From JBKBKN01 sp046294625 (GTDB taxonomy: Bacteria; Bacteroidota; Bacteroidia; M30B66): a DNA stretch of 64,000 nt. The first letter of the stretch is position 1; each line of letters begins with the position of its first letter. The DNA is taken from contig JBKBKN010000002.1 of the NCBI GenBank assembly GCA_046294625.1, positions 1-64,000 of the forward strand. Reading direction: 5' to 3'. The notes under the pieces are model-generated. The model searched no databases, was not told where the DNA came from, and saw only the letters and a program-made list of their open reading frames with translations. Position numbers and translations under genes: made by a program. Below are positions 25,801 to 40,800 of this stretch, piece by piece.

Positions 25801-28800
25801 AGATAATTAGCTCCCTGTCCGGTGAGGTTGCGCAAATGGTCTCGAATACCATTTACCAAGGTGTTTCTAAAATCAATGTGCGTGCCGGTGGTGCCATTAC
25901 GCAATGAAATCATGTTGTTAGACACTTCCCAGTTGCCATAATTCAGCACCAGGCCGTTCACTTCAGGCGCATTGTTGGGCGAAGCTTGCCCTACATTGGC
26001 ATTGGCTAAGGCGGCTATGGTATTTTTTCTGAAAATACCTCCGTGATTTTGCGCCTGGCCTAAAATACCCAGCATCGCGCCATGATTTCTCACGTTGGCG
26101 TTTGCTACAGCATTCAATTCATTGTTCTGAATCAGGTTGCCTTCCACCAGATTATTCATGGAATTGGTGTGCAGAAACAGGCTAATCATGCCTTCGTTAG
26201 ATACCGCAGAATTTTGCAAGTTGCTAGAAGAGCGGTTGTTGGCAATCACATTGTTGCGAATGGTAGCTCCACCGCCTGGCGCATTGAACAATACATCGTT
26301 GAAGTACAAATTACTGCCATGCACAATACCATCGAGGAAACAGAAGGTACCCAATCCGGTAGATAAGCCACTCACGATATTGTTTTCAATTACCACTTCT
26401 TCGGCCGATTGGGTCCAGATGCCCATCACAGCCGCATCTTGAGTTATAAACGAGCCTCCGCTTCCGTTACTGATAATATTTTCCTGCGAATTATCCTCTG
26501 AACCAATCACATTACCCACTTCATCACCAATGCGCACTCTACCGTTTTGTACACGCATACCCACAAAATTAGTCCAACCGGTGCCTGAGATATTGAAGTT
26601 TTGAATTTTATTGCCTTGAATAGACAAAGCTTCGGCTTGCGTAGGCGAATTACCCACATTGGCAAAAATCGCCACTACTTCGCCATCCACTTTATTATTC
26701 TCCCAGGTTCCTGTTATTTCAGGATTTGGCTTAGCACTTCCGCCGATTTTGTTACCGGAAATCACATGCCCGTTGGTTGTTCCATTGGCGTCGAGCACGA
26801 TCGGATACTGATAGGTAGGTATCGTAAGTGTTTGATAAATGTTGTTGTTGGTAATGCTGATGTTGTTGCCAATGCTATTTGCTGCTGTTCCACCATTATC
26901 AGCTCGTATAGCTGAAGCCTGGAAGTTGAACATATCATTACCGGTAATGGTAATGTTGTTGATGTTGGCACTATTGTTTGCCCCACCCAAATAAATTAGG
27001 TTCATAGGCACATTGGTAAGAGTCGGTGTCACATTGCTCAGGTTGCGGATTTCGTTGTCCTGAATGGTGATGTTGTTCAGGTTGCCGCTGGCAAAGCCCA
27101 TACTGCCGCCGATGCGTACTACTCCCACGCTACCTGTGGTATTGTTGGAGTTGTTGATGTTGGCACCTTCGATGATGCAGCTGCGCAACACGTTGTTGTT
27201 CGCACCATTGTTATATTCCACAGTAGATGCATAAATCGAAGTCACCCTATTGTGGCGCAAACGAAGGAATCTTCCATCACCATCAAAGCGACCATCAATA
27301 ATTACCCTTCTTGCACCCAAGAAGCTAAACATGGCATTGGCAGCAAATGAGTTTGCTTCAACTGTATAAAGTGTAGGTGCATTCGGTCTGATAGTAATGG
27401 TGTAACCTGAGCCGCAGAATTCCTGAGGGGCATTCAATGGCGTCCAGTTGGCTGTTTCGTTGATATTCGAAATCACCAATACTTCCAAATCGCCGCTCAA
27501 ACCGCGGGTATTGATGGCATGGAACAAACCTCCCGGATTCAGGTTGAAGCTGGGGAAATCACCGCCGGAACCTACCGTTACCGTACCACTCAAAGGATTG
27601 CTAAAGCTAAAGCTCGACGGTGCAGCAGGGTGGGTTACCGGATTGTTTACGTTGTTATTGGTAAACGACACATTCGCATCGAAATGGCTTAATCCTAAGT
27701 TCGGGTTCACCGGATTAGTAGCCAAGTCTTGCGCTACAATGTAGTACTGATAAGTTTCACCACCCACAGGGGTAATGGACAACAACGAGTAATCCAGTTC
27801 AAATTGCCAGTTGCCATTGAATTGGTTGCCTGAAACGAGCGTACCCGGCACACTGGCCCATGCACTGATAGTAGGTGCACTGCGGCGGAAGTAAGCTCTT
27901 GGTCGATTCGCTCCTGTAGTAGGCACTCCAGCACCCCCATCGAAAATGGTGGCATCGAGCAAGGTGGTCACAGGGGTGGAACAAATCGCCGCACCCGATA
28001 TAGGGGTAAAGGTAATTTGCGGCGGGAAGATATCGGTGCTCGGCACAATGGCATTGAAGTTGGCCGCATCGGCTCCTATATCGGCCGGAGTGAAGTCGGC
28101 GCGGATTTCACCATCGAAATCTTCCACTACAGAAGCAATCAACACGCCCGAGCCTTCGGCAGGATTGCTGGCTTGCAAGTGCAGGTCAACTTGTGAAGCA
28201 TTGCCTGTCGGATTCACAAAATTCGGATTGCCCACGCCGGACGTGATTTCAATGCCCTGCGTCAATAAGCCGAGGAAATTGAGCGGAGTGGTTCCGCCAT
28301 TCACGCTTCCGATAGAACCGCCTGTTCCCGGAGAAAACAAGATGTTGAAACCGCCGGTGTAAGTAGTCGTTGCATTGAGCGTCAGTGAATAATGAAGGCC
28401 TCCGGTGGTGGCATTGCTGCGGGCGTTGAGGAAAATGTTGTTGCGCACATTATCAATACCAGTTGCTGTTCTGCGGAAAGCAAAAGTATTGGCAGCTCCC
28501 GAAACCACATTGGCTCCGCCGATATACACACTGTTGTGCCAGATGTTGTGGTTGTTTGCAGTTTCTTTCAAGATACCTTGAATGACGCGTGCGGCTGTGA
28601 TGCTGTTACCGGCGGCATCAATGCCTAATCGCACCATGTTGTTGGTCACGGTGGTTAATCCGCCGCCCAGCACGATACCATTCAACTGCAGGGCAGTGCT
28701 TGAGCTGGTGGCATTCAGGCTGTGTACAAAGTTACCATCCACCAAATTGGTGCCCGAAGTAGGCCCGTTGTAATAAATACCAGTTACAGTGGCTGCGGCT

Positions 28801-31800
28801 GATGCGTTGGTGTGAGTCAAGCCATATACAGTATTGCCTTTGAGTGTTTGTCCGGCCGAAGTGGAGCGGTGAGAGATACCAATTAATGCAGCTACTGCGC
28901 CCGTTTGTGCGTAAGGACTGGAAGTACTCAGACTATGCACCACATTGTTTTGAATCACGTTGTTGGCTGCTGCCGCACTCACTCTTTCAATACCTATAAC
29001 ACTGAAGGCATTGGTAGCTGAAGATGAAGTACCATTGGCCGTATAGTGAATGTTGTTCACCAAATTGTTGCTCACTGTTGTAGGCCTTGCATTAGACACA
29101 TGAATACCGGCTATGGTAGCGCCATTAGTAGCATTGAAGGTATTTCCGGTAGCATTGGTTAAGGGGGCATCTGCACTACCAATGGTATTGCCCGTTACAG
29201 TGATACTTTGCGAGATAGTAGAAGAACCTACCCTGATGCCATACATATTCACAATGTTGGCACTCGAGGTGGTATTGGATAGGTTAATGCCGCCGATGGT
29301 ATTGTTTAGCACATTGATGGCTGCATTGCCACTATGGAAAATACCATGCACATTGGTGAATTGTCCGGCACTGCAGGCGATGGTAATGCTGCCTGCATGC
29401 GTAAGGCTACCGATGGTATTGTTGCGAATTTCATATTCACCATTACTTCCCAAAATGCCCGTGAAGGTGGAGCCTTGGGTTTGGAAGCCAGTACCTGTGG
29501 TGATATTGAAATTACGAATCACATTATTTTCTACCACATTGCCCGCGGTAATGCCGGTGGACATGGAAATGGCCGAGAAGCGATAATCCTGTCCCGAAGC
29601 ATTTACCTGCCAGGTGCCAATGGCATTGTCACTATTACCGCCAATGAAATTATTGGTTACTACCATGTTGGCTGCGTTACCCGTGGCTGCACTCACCAAA
29701 ATACCATACTTATCCGAAGTAGTAGTATGGGTGGCGGTCATGTAAATATGGTTATCGCTGATGGTGTAATCGGAGTTGTGCGAATCAATATACACCGCGG
29801 CATGCGAACTGGTGGATGCCAAGTGGTAATTGTAGAAATGGTTTTGGCTGATGGTGACATTGTCATTCACGCGGGTGCTGGTACCGGCTGCATAAATCCC
29901 CGACGATGGTTGACCGGCTAAGTTGGTCAGGTTGCGGATGTGATTGTGCGAAATGGTGATAAAATCGTTTCCGCTGCCACTGGCCGATGCCGTAGAAATG
30001 CGAACGGCACCGTTGAGCGTACCTTGCGTACCTGCTTCAATATTTGCATTGCGAATGGTGATGTTTTTCGCATCGTTAATCAAAGTAAAAGTGGAATTGA
30101 AGTTAGAAGCCGTAGTACTGTTGTTTCTGAACGTAAGGTGGCGTCCGCCCGCTGCTAAGTTGGAAGGATCGCGTCCATCAACAATAAAGCGGTCGGCACC
30201 GTTTATCCTGATCAAGCCAGCTACCGCAGCATTAGCACCCACATAATTGCCTTCAATCAAACGATCGGAATTGTTACTTGGGCGAAGCGTGAGCGTGTAG
30301 TTTCCTACACCAATTTCGGCCCATTCGTTCAGGGCATGTGTGCCTGATTCTGCCGTGAGATCGCTGATAATAGTAGCTGTAACGTTCCCGCTCAATGTAG
30401 CTTGGTTCACAATATCAAACAATCCACCGGGATTGGTGATGGATGGGAATACCCCACCGTTACCCACAGTGTAGTCTCCATTGAGAATGAGTGGAGCTGT
30501 CATCAAGCAGGTTGGCGGTGGGCCACCAAACATCGAAACATTGTCCAGCTTCACGCTAAACAGGTTGCTGTTGTTGTAGCCATTGCGTGGCTCGGCATAA
30601 AAGAAGATGGCTGATTTATCCACCACCGATGAGATATCGAAGGTCACTTCTAGATTCACGCAGTTGCGCAGCTCGTTGAAAGGAATGAACCGGCCATTGA
30701 TATCGGTTTGGCTCACTTCTACCCCATTGATTTTGATGGATGTGCAAGCGCCGTTTACAAATTGATTGTCGGCCCACATGTAAAAGCGCATTCTGTCCAA
30801 AGGCTGTGAAACAAAAAAGGAATGCGACACATCGAGGAACATTTTCATGCTGGTGTTTCCGGTGCAATTCACCAAAGGCGTACGCAAGAAACAGCTGAAG
30901 AAATTGGTGAAGGTACCCGAGCGGCCCACATGGCCATCGGGACAACCATCAGTAGCCGAATACAATAAACCACCTGTGGTGCAAGTAGAAGGCGACCAGA
31001 AGACATTGGATGGGCCTGTAGGGCCAACTGTACTAAAGTTGGCATTGTTGGTGAATGGCTCCACCGGCAATACATTACCCCCAAGACCTTCGCGCACATC
31101 GCCATCATTGTTGCGGGCACGTGCATAGAAACAATACTCTGTATTGGCCTGCAAACCGATGATAGTAGTAGTACCCCATGCAGCCATGGTTTGGAACACT
31201 TCCGTAGCTCCTAAGCTTCCATCGGCTTGCACGAATTGGTTGGTCGCCGGGCTAAAGATGGAGTAAGTGGTTGTAGCCGGATTGGCCGTTGGCGTTTCCG
31301 GTTGCAAGCTTACATCCATGGTAAATGGGGTAGCATTGCTTAGCACCACCGGAGCCGGCGCATCAGCCGCTGTATGAATCGGGAATGTTGATCCATTGGT
31401 CCAGTTGCAAGAAGTTGGCCCAAATACACTGCGCACACGATAATAGAAAGGTGCATTGGGTGAATCGCCGGTATTGTGCGAGAAGGAAGTATTCAATCCG
31501 GTGTATAAGCTGTTCCACGTAAGGTTATTTGTCGAAAACTCTACTTCATAAGCAGTTACCCCGGCCACGCTCGACCAGTTGAGCTCGATAAAATGCGATG
31601 GGCCATTGGCTGGATTGCCAATTGTAGGCGTGAGCGTGGTAGGTGAGTTTTGTACCTGCACATTCACAGCGCTTGGTAAACTTTTAATACAATCAGGCTG
31701 TGTGCTGCAGCGGGCATTCACGGTATAAGTGGTGTTAGCCATCGGTGCATTGAAATTGATGTTTTCATAAGCACTGTTGAATACCGGCGTAGCCAAAGCA

Positions 31801-34800
31801 AATGCTGTTCCGTTCCAGAACAAGCTGCCATTGCTCCAGGAATATTCCCAAGTGCCGGAGCATCCTGAACCTCCACTTGGATTTGCCGCTAAAGTCACCG
31901 CTGAACCATTGCATACGGTAATGCTTGATGGTGTGGCATTGGCAGTGGCTGAAAGCGTTGGCCCGTTGCCGGCAATAAAGTTACCGGAGTGCGCACCAAT
32001 ATCAGTCGGTGTGAGTGTGCTGCGGTCGTTGCCGTCGAAGTCAATGTTGATGGCCAGAGATGTTCCGTTACCTTCGGCAGCGCTGTATTGCGTGGTGGAA
32101 ATGCGCAAATTCACATTGGCCGAATTGCCGTCGGCATTGATGAAGGATGGGTCGCAAGCCAAACTATTGGCATCCTGATTGGTGGCCGTTTGCCAATTGA
32201 GCAAAGTAGCATAATCAGTAGTGGCTATGAATCCGGTGAAACCGCCCGTGCCACCGGCATTCAGAATATTGAAATTGGAATTGTTGGCAGGGCTGGTAAA
32301 GTTGGTCACACTGTTAGCCGAAATAGCATAATGCTTCCCGGTGCCCGAAACATTGGAGCGAGAATTGTTGAAAATGTTGTTCTTGATGTCGAGCGCAGCC
32401 GTATTAGCCTGACGAGAGAAGGCTATCGAATTGCCCGAACCGGAAGTGGTGCTTCCACCAATATGCACGGAGTTGAAGTAATATTGATGTCCGGCAGTGG
32501 CAGAATGATGCGAGAAACCAATGATAAATGGACTATTGGCCACACTGTTGCCGTTCACATCTATCCCCAAACGAATCATATTGTTGTGATACGTGGCCAC
32601 CCCGGTCAGGGCCATCACACCCATTAAGCTGGCCGATGAATTAGTGCTTGGCGTATTGAAACTATGGATAAGGTTGCGCGAAACTTCGTTGGTTCCTGTG
32701 GCATTTCTAAACAGAATACCCAATGCCTGAGTAGCCGCAGTAGTGGAGCTATTTTCCAAGCCATAAATGGTATTTTGCGAGATCAACTGTCCGGCGCTGT
32801 TGCTGCCCTGATTAATTCCTATCAAAGTGGCTGTGAGCCCCGAACCAGCCGAAGTGGAATTGTTCACCAGCGAGTGAAGGGTATTGCCCGTAACGCTGCT
32901 TACCCCCCCTGACAGGTTGATTCCTATCAGTTGGTAAGTCGTGGTAGAGCCGGTGTAAGCTAAAGTAAGGTTGCGAATGGTATTGTTGCTGATGGTCGTA
33001 TTTCCGGCCACTTGCGAAATACCAATCAATGAAGTGGCTCCGGCTGTCGTGAGCGTTTGCATATTTGAAATGGTGTTTCCGCTCACCGTAGCATTTCCCG
33101 AAGTAATATAAATACCATGGATCACATTGGCATTAGTGGTTTGGTTTTCGGTCACGCTGATCAGGTCAATCAGGTTGTTGGAGATGGTATTGGCAGCGCC
33201 TACCGAATTAATACCGGCAAAAGCAATGGCATTGGCTGCCGTGCCTCTCGACAGATTAATTCGGCGAATGGTATTGCCGCTCACTACAGAATTGCTCGAA
33301 GCTGCATTGGGATTCAGGAAAATTGCCTGATAAGATTGATTCACCGCGCCGGTAATGGTCATGTCCGTACCGCTGGAGTTGGCTTGCGTGCCTCCGATAT
33401 GGTTATCACTGATGGTGTAGTTATCGCCGGTATTGTTCACCTGAATCCCGTATTTAATCACAGCTCCGGTACCAGTACGATCGGCATTTTGGTAAATGGA
33501 GTTGCCGGTGATGGTCCAAGCAGAATTGTTGGTGCTTACCCATATGGCGCTCGAAGTCTGATTAGGACTCCAAATATTGAAAAGTTCATTTTCCAGAATG
33601 GAAATATTGTCGTTTTCACGCGTAGCGGTACCCAAAGCAAAAATTCCGTTTGCGGGAAGGCCTGCCGATTCTTTAATATGGTTGTTGCGAATGGTGATGT
33701 TGTCATTACCATTGCCTGCTCCGGCGGTGCCAATGCGAATTACTCCATTGGTAGCGCTGGTTGAGGCACCTTCTATAATACTGTTGCGCAAAGTGTGATT
33801 GGTCGCATCGTTGATGTAAAGGAAGGTGGCATTAAAGTCCGAAGCATTGGTATTGTTGTTTACAAAACGTAGGTGGCGACCATTGGCAGCCATATTGTTG
33901 GGGTCGCGACCATCAATCACTACCCTATCTGCACCATCGAAACGGAACAAGCCCGCCACAGCGGAATTTGCCCCAATATAGTTGCCCGAAATGGTTCGGG
34001 CGGTATTGTTGCTTGGACGAATGGTGAGGGTATAATTGCCCGCACCCAATTCTACCCATTCGTTTAGGGCATGCAAGCCGGATTCGGCTGTAAGGTCAGA
34101 AATGATCTCTGCCACCAAATTGCCTGATAATGCAGCATTGTTGATGGATTGAAATAAGCCACCAGCATTGGTAATAGAAGGATAGGTTCCACCTGAACCT
34201 ACGGTTACCACACCTGACAAAACATTAATCAAATAGCTGTTGATGCTGCCAGTGGCCGGGAAATTGGCAGCAGTGAGCACCACTGAATTAGGCGTAGTAT
34301 TGAAAGTGGCAGCATTCACAGCAAAATTGGGCGTTGCAGCCACATCTTGCGCTACCACAAAATATTGTATGGTTTCCCCACCGCTTACCCCACCGCCAAA
34401 CAGCAAAGTGTAATTGATGCTGAAATCAAACGGAGAAGTAGATGAGGAAGACTCTATAAACTTCCAGCCATTGGTGGCCGAAGTATTATCCACAAAAGTA
34501 TTGGCATCGGTGCTGCGTTTGTAGTAAATTCGAGGCGCCAGACCCGGTGTAGTTTCCACCGCAATGTTATCGGTAATGGTAGCCGAGAAAGGGGGTGGCG
34601 TCAATACGGTTTGCGTGCCAATGGGGGTGTAGGTAATCACGGGAGGCGTAAAGTCAAGTCCGCCGAAATTGTTTTCATCAGCGCCGATGTCAGGAGCTGT
34701 ACCTGTGCCCGCATAGCCTACCCCGCCAAAGCGAACATCGCCGTCGTAGTCAATGTAGATATTCACATCCACCCCGCCGCTTTCGGCCTGTGTCGGAATA

Positions 34801-37800
34801 GCAGTATCCAGACGAAGATTCACTAAAGTAGCATTGCCAGTGGCATTGAGGAAAGGTGGATTTTCGTTAAACGAGTTGGCATCTAATCCGCTCAACTGCC
34901 AATCGGCAATGGTGGTGCGTTGAGTAGCCACCTGCAAGCCCACATGGCCGCCTGTGCCTCCGGCAAACAAGATGTTGTTGGTAGAAGTTACTCCGGCAAT
35001 GGAATTAGTTAAGCCAATGGCATAGTGCGCTCCGGTGCCTGCCCCATTGCTGCGGTTGTTCACAAAAATATTGTTGCGCAACACAGTGGCGGCTGTTCCT
35101 GCTGTTTTACCGAAGGCAAATGTATTATTGGCATTGGCTACACCTGTTCCACCCACAAATACTGAGTTGAAGAAGTAGCTGATGTTGGCTGTGGTAGAAA
35201 GGTGATGAATACCGTAGGTGAGCAAACCTTGCGTCACACTATTGCCATCGCCATCAATGCCCATACGAATTTTGTTATTGCTAATGGTGGCTTGCCCGGC
35301 AATGAAATGAATACCGCGAATCACCGCGGTGGTGCCGGTGGTGGCGCTGGATAAACTATGCACAAAATTATTCGAAATATCGTGAATAGGCGTTGTTCCG
35401 GCAGAAAACACAATACCGCTGATATTCACTGCCGCCGTGCCGGTGGTGGTGCTGCGCAAGTTAAATACGGTATTGCCTCTAATGATTTGAGGCGATGTCG
35501 TAGTGCTGCTAATGTCGGCAATACCCACCAAGGCCGCATTTGCATTGGTAGAAGTAATGGTGGTGGTTGCCGAAAGATTACTGATAGTGTTATTGGTGAT
35601 TACATTGATTCCTGTGGTGCTTGTGGCAATACCACGCATGTAGGTAAGCCCCAAATTGCCTGAATAAACATTGCTGATGTTGTTGATGGTATTGCCATCT
35701 GCAATTGCATTGCCTGATGAACCAAGAAATATACCGGTAAAGCCTACAGCACCGCCTGCACCGGTAAATGAAATACCTGAAATGGTATTATTTAAAATGG
35801 TGTCGATGCCGGCGGTGATTTGAATACCAAATGCCTGGCTGGCCGTGGTGGTGTTCCAGTTGCTGGCTATACTGATGCTACCGGCTGCCCCACCGATGAT
35901 ATTGTTCTCTATATTGTTGTTACCCGCATCGCTTTTTATACCAGCAAAAAGTATGGCATTGGCAGCTGCACCATGTGCGAAATTCAGGTTGCGAATGGTA
36001 TTGTTTTCTACTATACAATTAATAGCAGCATTGGCCGGATTCAATTGAATACCAATGAACGATTGATTTACATTACCGAGAATTGTCCATGGCGAACCGG
36101 CTGAAAGCGCTTCGCTGCCACCAATGTGGTTATTACGCAGGATAAAATTATCGCCGGTGGTATTAGTTACTTGAATACCGTATCGAGCTACTGCCCCTGT
36201 TCCGGTTCTGGAAAAGGTTTGATAAAAGCTATTATTCTCAATGGTCCAGGCAGAATTAAATCCTGCGACAAAGATTCCGTTGTTGCTCACCCCCGGTTGC
36301 CAGAAATTGAAAATTTCGCAGTTGCTAACGGTAATGTTATCGTTTTCACGACCAGTGGTGCCTAAAGCATAAATACCATTGGCAGGAGTTCCTGCTGCAT
36401 CGCTGCGGTCGCGGATGTAGCAATTGTCTATGGTGATAAAATCATTACCCGAACCGGTAGCCAAAGCGGTACTGAAGCGAATTACCCCGTTGGTGGCACT
36501 GGCAGTAGCGCCTTCGGCGATAATATAGCGCATGGTGTGGTTTTGGGCATCATTTACATAGTTGAAAGTTCCTGCCCATGCCCCTGTATTGATATTTCTA
36601 AAGGTCAAGTGACGGCCACCCGCTGCCTGATTGGCCGGATCACGCCCGTCAATAATCACGCGGTCGGCTCCATCGAAGCGAATCAAGCTTGAATTAAGCG
36701 CCGTAGTCCCGGTATAAGTTCCTGAAACCAAACGGTTGGTATTGTTATTGGGGCGAATGGTAAGGGTGTAATTGCCCGAGCCAATCTCTAACCACTGGTT
36801 TAGAGCATGTGTCCCACTTTCTGCTGTCAGGTCAGAAATGATTTCGGCAATCAGATCGCCGCTCAAAGCTCCGGTATTGATGGCTTCAAACAATCCACCG
36901 TTGTTTGTGAGTGACGGATACATCCCTGATGTTCCAACTGTTACCACACCCGACAATACATTAATGAAATAGCTATTGATGGTGCCGGTAAGCGGGAAGG
37001 CAGCGGCAGTAAATGCCACGCTCGAAGGTGCCGCATTAAAAGTGCCACTGTTGATACCCACATTAGGCACCGGTGCGATGTCCTGCGCTACCACAAAATA
37101 TTCGATGGTTTCGCCTCCTGAAGGTACTCCACCAAAAAGTAAGCTGTAGTCAATGTTGAAGGTAAAGGGTGAAGACGCCCCTGTGGCTTCTACCCATTTC
37201 CAGCCATTGGTGGCCGATGTGTTGTTCACGAAGGTGTTGGCATTGCCTAAATATTTGTAATACAGGCGAGGACGTGTGCCACTGCTGCCGTTCACCCCGC
37301 TGATGTCGGTGATGGTGGCTGTGAGCGATGGAGGCGTGAGCACCGTTTGCGTAGGAATAGGAGTATAATTGATGTTGGGTGGGGTGAGGTCGGCCGGAAT
37401 AAAGTTACCTTCGTCAGCGCCCACATCAGGTGCTGTACCTTCTATATCGCCTACAATGGGATAGGGCCCGCGGGCATCGCCATCAATGTCTATGCTCACC
37501 GATGCAATCACCGTTCCTGCGCTCTCTATCTGGGCCGGAACAGCTGAGTCTATGCGCAAATTCACCTGCGAAGCATCGCCCAATGCATTAACAAAGGGCA
37601 CCGGACCATAGATAGAATTGGCATCGTTGCCAAACACATTTTGCCAATCGCCAAGGCCGGGATATTGCGTAGTGGCAATGATCCCCACTCTACCATTTTG
37701 CCCATCAGCCTTGTAGAGGTTAAAATTACTTATCACTCCGGCGCTGGTGCTTAAGCCCATGGCAAAATGCTCTCCGGTTCCCGAGGTTTGCGCGCGGTCA

Positions 37801-40800
37801 TTGATGAAAATATTGTTGCGAACGTCCAATGCCGAAGTGCCTGCCAATCGGTTGAAGGCAAAGGTATTGGTCGTACCCGAAGCTACTTCGCCGGCGAGCA
37901 ATACGGTATTGTAATAGTACTGATTGTTGGCAGTAGTAGAAGAATGGCGAATTCCCATGATGCTTATGGGATTGGTAATAGCATTTCCATCGCTGCTCAA
38001 GCCTAAGCGAATCATATTGTTGTGGTATGTAGCCATCCCTGATAGTGCATTGATACCCAATTGCGCCGCAGCCGCATTGTTAGAAGCTGTATTAAAGCTA
38101 TGGATGGTATTACGGCTTATAGCATTAGCACCAGAAGTGGGACCGGTATAGTGAATGCCGATAATGCTGTTGGCCACTGTAGTGTTTGTAGTCGAAAGTG
38201 TATGAATTATGTTTTGACTGATGTTTTGCCCTGGTAGAGTGCGCTGAAATTGAATACCGATATTAACCGAATTGGCATCTATCCCAGTGGAAGCACTCGC
38301 AACGCTCAAACTAAAAATGGTGTTTCCGGTTATAGTGAATCCACCTGCTGCTGATGCGTTGGTGGCAATGCCACGAATATTGCTGGCAGCAACAGCCGAA
38401 ACCGCGTTATTAGTAAGGTTGGCAATGGTGTTATTGCTGATGGTATGTGCAGTACTTGCTGCCGTACTTAAGTAATTGATCCCATTCAAAAATTGACCTG
38501 AGCCATTGGTGCTGGCCGTGATGCAGTGAATGCTATTGGCCAAAGTGCTACTGCCTATGGTGTTTTCGTTCACAGTGCAAATCCCCCCTGAAATCAATAT
38601 CCCATTGAAACTATGCCCTACACCAGCTACCGAGCCCGCCAGAGTAATTCCAGAAATCGTATTTCGTTCGATGGTACTGTTGCCTGCTAAATTGATGATG
38701 CCATTGGATGTGGATGGAGTGGTAGCAAAATTTTCTGTATTGGTAATATTGCCATTAGCAGAAGTAGAGCCGATAAGGTTATCAGCAATCAAACCCGCCC
38801 CGTTGGCATTTCTAATACCTACAAAGGATACAGCTGTAGAACTCGTGCCTCGGGAGAAACTGATGTTCGCCACCACATTGCTGTCCACTACGCATCCTGT
38901 GGCAGTGGTAGCGGGATTTAAGTCTACTCCAAAAAAGGTACCCGCCCCAACACCCGTGTAGGTTAAAGCTGCACCGGCAGCTAATGGCTCCGAACCCCCA
39001 ATATAGTTGTGGCGCACCGTGAAGTTATCGCCGGTGTTGGAGATGGAAACAGCTGTATGAGTAAATGTGGTTCCATTAGCTCGGCTCACGGTTTGATAGA
39101 AGCTGTTGCGTTCTATAGTCCAGCCGGTACTGTTGGCTCCGATACTCACCCCTGAATGGGTAGATGCCGCATTCACATAGTAGTTTCTGATGTTATTCCA
39201 GCGAATTATATTGTTCTCATTCAAGGCGCCTGCTGTTCCAGATGAGTGAATTCCATTAGCCGGAGTGGCATTGTTAGCCGTATTCTCGCGGATTTCGCAG
39301 AATTCAATAAGGTTTTCACTATTGCCCCCTAGTAAGGTGGTGGAAGTGCTGAATAAGATGGTTCCGCTGGTGGTAAGTGTATTCTGACTTTCAATGTTCA
39401 GGTAGCGCAACACATTCGCAGTGGCGCCGTTGATAAAGCGAAAAGTGGGGTCGAAAGTTGCCGTAGACCGGGCATTTCTAAAGCCCCACTGAATAGGGCC
39501 GCTGCCGCCAGCACGGCCATCGAATGTCAATCGGTCTATGCCGTTTAAGTTAATCAACGCGCTTGTTGTAGAAGGTATTCCGGCTGTTAACAGGTTTACG
39601 CTACCGGCCGCAGGACGAATCGTCACCGTATGCGCAGGGCCATTGGTGGTGAATTCGGTAAAATTAACCGGATAGGCCGGTTCGCCGCTGTAAGTGGTAG
39701 GTAATTCGAAAATTACGTTTCCGGTTACCAATTGGATGCGGAGTAAATCGGCAATTACTGTAAGGTTTAAGGCCGGAACTACACCGCTCAAAGTGCTTGA
39801 TGTGCCGATGGTGTAAAAGGCATTCTGATTGGTGTTGTCAATGGTATTGCTAAGCACCGAAGTGATGCTAGCTCCGATGTTCGTTCCCCCTTGGTTGGCG
39901 TAAGCGCCGGTGATGGTATTGGAATAGCCCACACGCGAATCGCTCAGCAATCCGGCAATTTCCAACTCCACGGTGTAATTCACAGGGTTGGTGCCGGCCA
40001 TGCGCTCCACGCGCCAATGATAGGGTTGAATCGAAGATAATCCACCGCCAGCTGAGCCTCCCGGAGCGGCATTAACATGTTGCACGCGCAATTGCACGCC
40101 CGAAGCCGCTGCAGACGTAATCATGCTATAGCCGCCAAATTGTGCTCCATCCCCAACCGGAAAACGGTAGGTGCCCACCGCATTGATAGCTCTGGTCAGG
40201 GGGCCATTCACATAGCTCGTAGCATCACCACCAATAATAGCGGTTGCAGGTGTAGCGTTTAAAACACTCAATACATTAGTGGTGGTGGTGGTAAGAATAC
40301 CGGACGTTAAGGTTAAAATTCCATTGGCAGGCAAATCGCGTGCAGCATGCAGCGTGACTCCATTGGGATTGTTGATGGTTAACCTTCTTGGACCATTTGT
40401 GGCAGGAAATTCATTGTTAGCAGAAGTTTGAGCTGCAATACCTTCATAAGTCAAAGTACTTGCTGTAGCATTTGTAAAAGATAAGGTATTTGCCACCCTT
40501 CCGCTTCTGATGCGCACATTCACGCCATTGCCACTTAAGGTGGGATTAGTGAAGGTCAATTCATCCGTATCATTCACCAAATCAAGCAAAATAAAACCTG
40601 TTGTAGCCGCCGGTTGGCCATTACCGGTTACTTGGCCGTTGGTGCCGGTGTAAATAAGATTAATACCTGCATTGTATGTTCTCGTGCCTGTACTTTGAAT
40701 ATTGCCCGTTGCACCGGTGGTGGTGATTCCATCCTGAGAGCCCAAACTCAATGTTGAGCCCGCTACTGTGGTAAAGTTGCCGGTATTATTTAATACACCG

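Noticed and set aside
25240..39780. Possible CRISPR or transposon repeats from the recurring DNA in the giant gene
   Set aside because: The repeats are in frame, long (over 2 kb), diverged and encode protein modules; no spacers, no terminal inverted repeats and no transposase.
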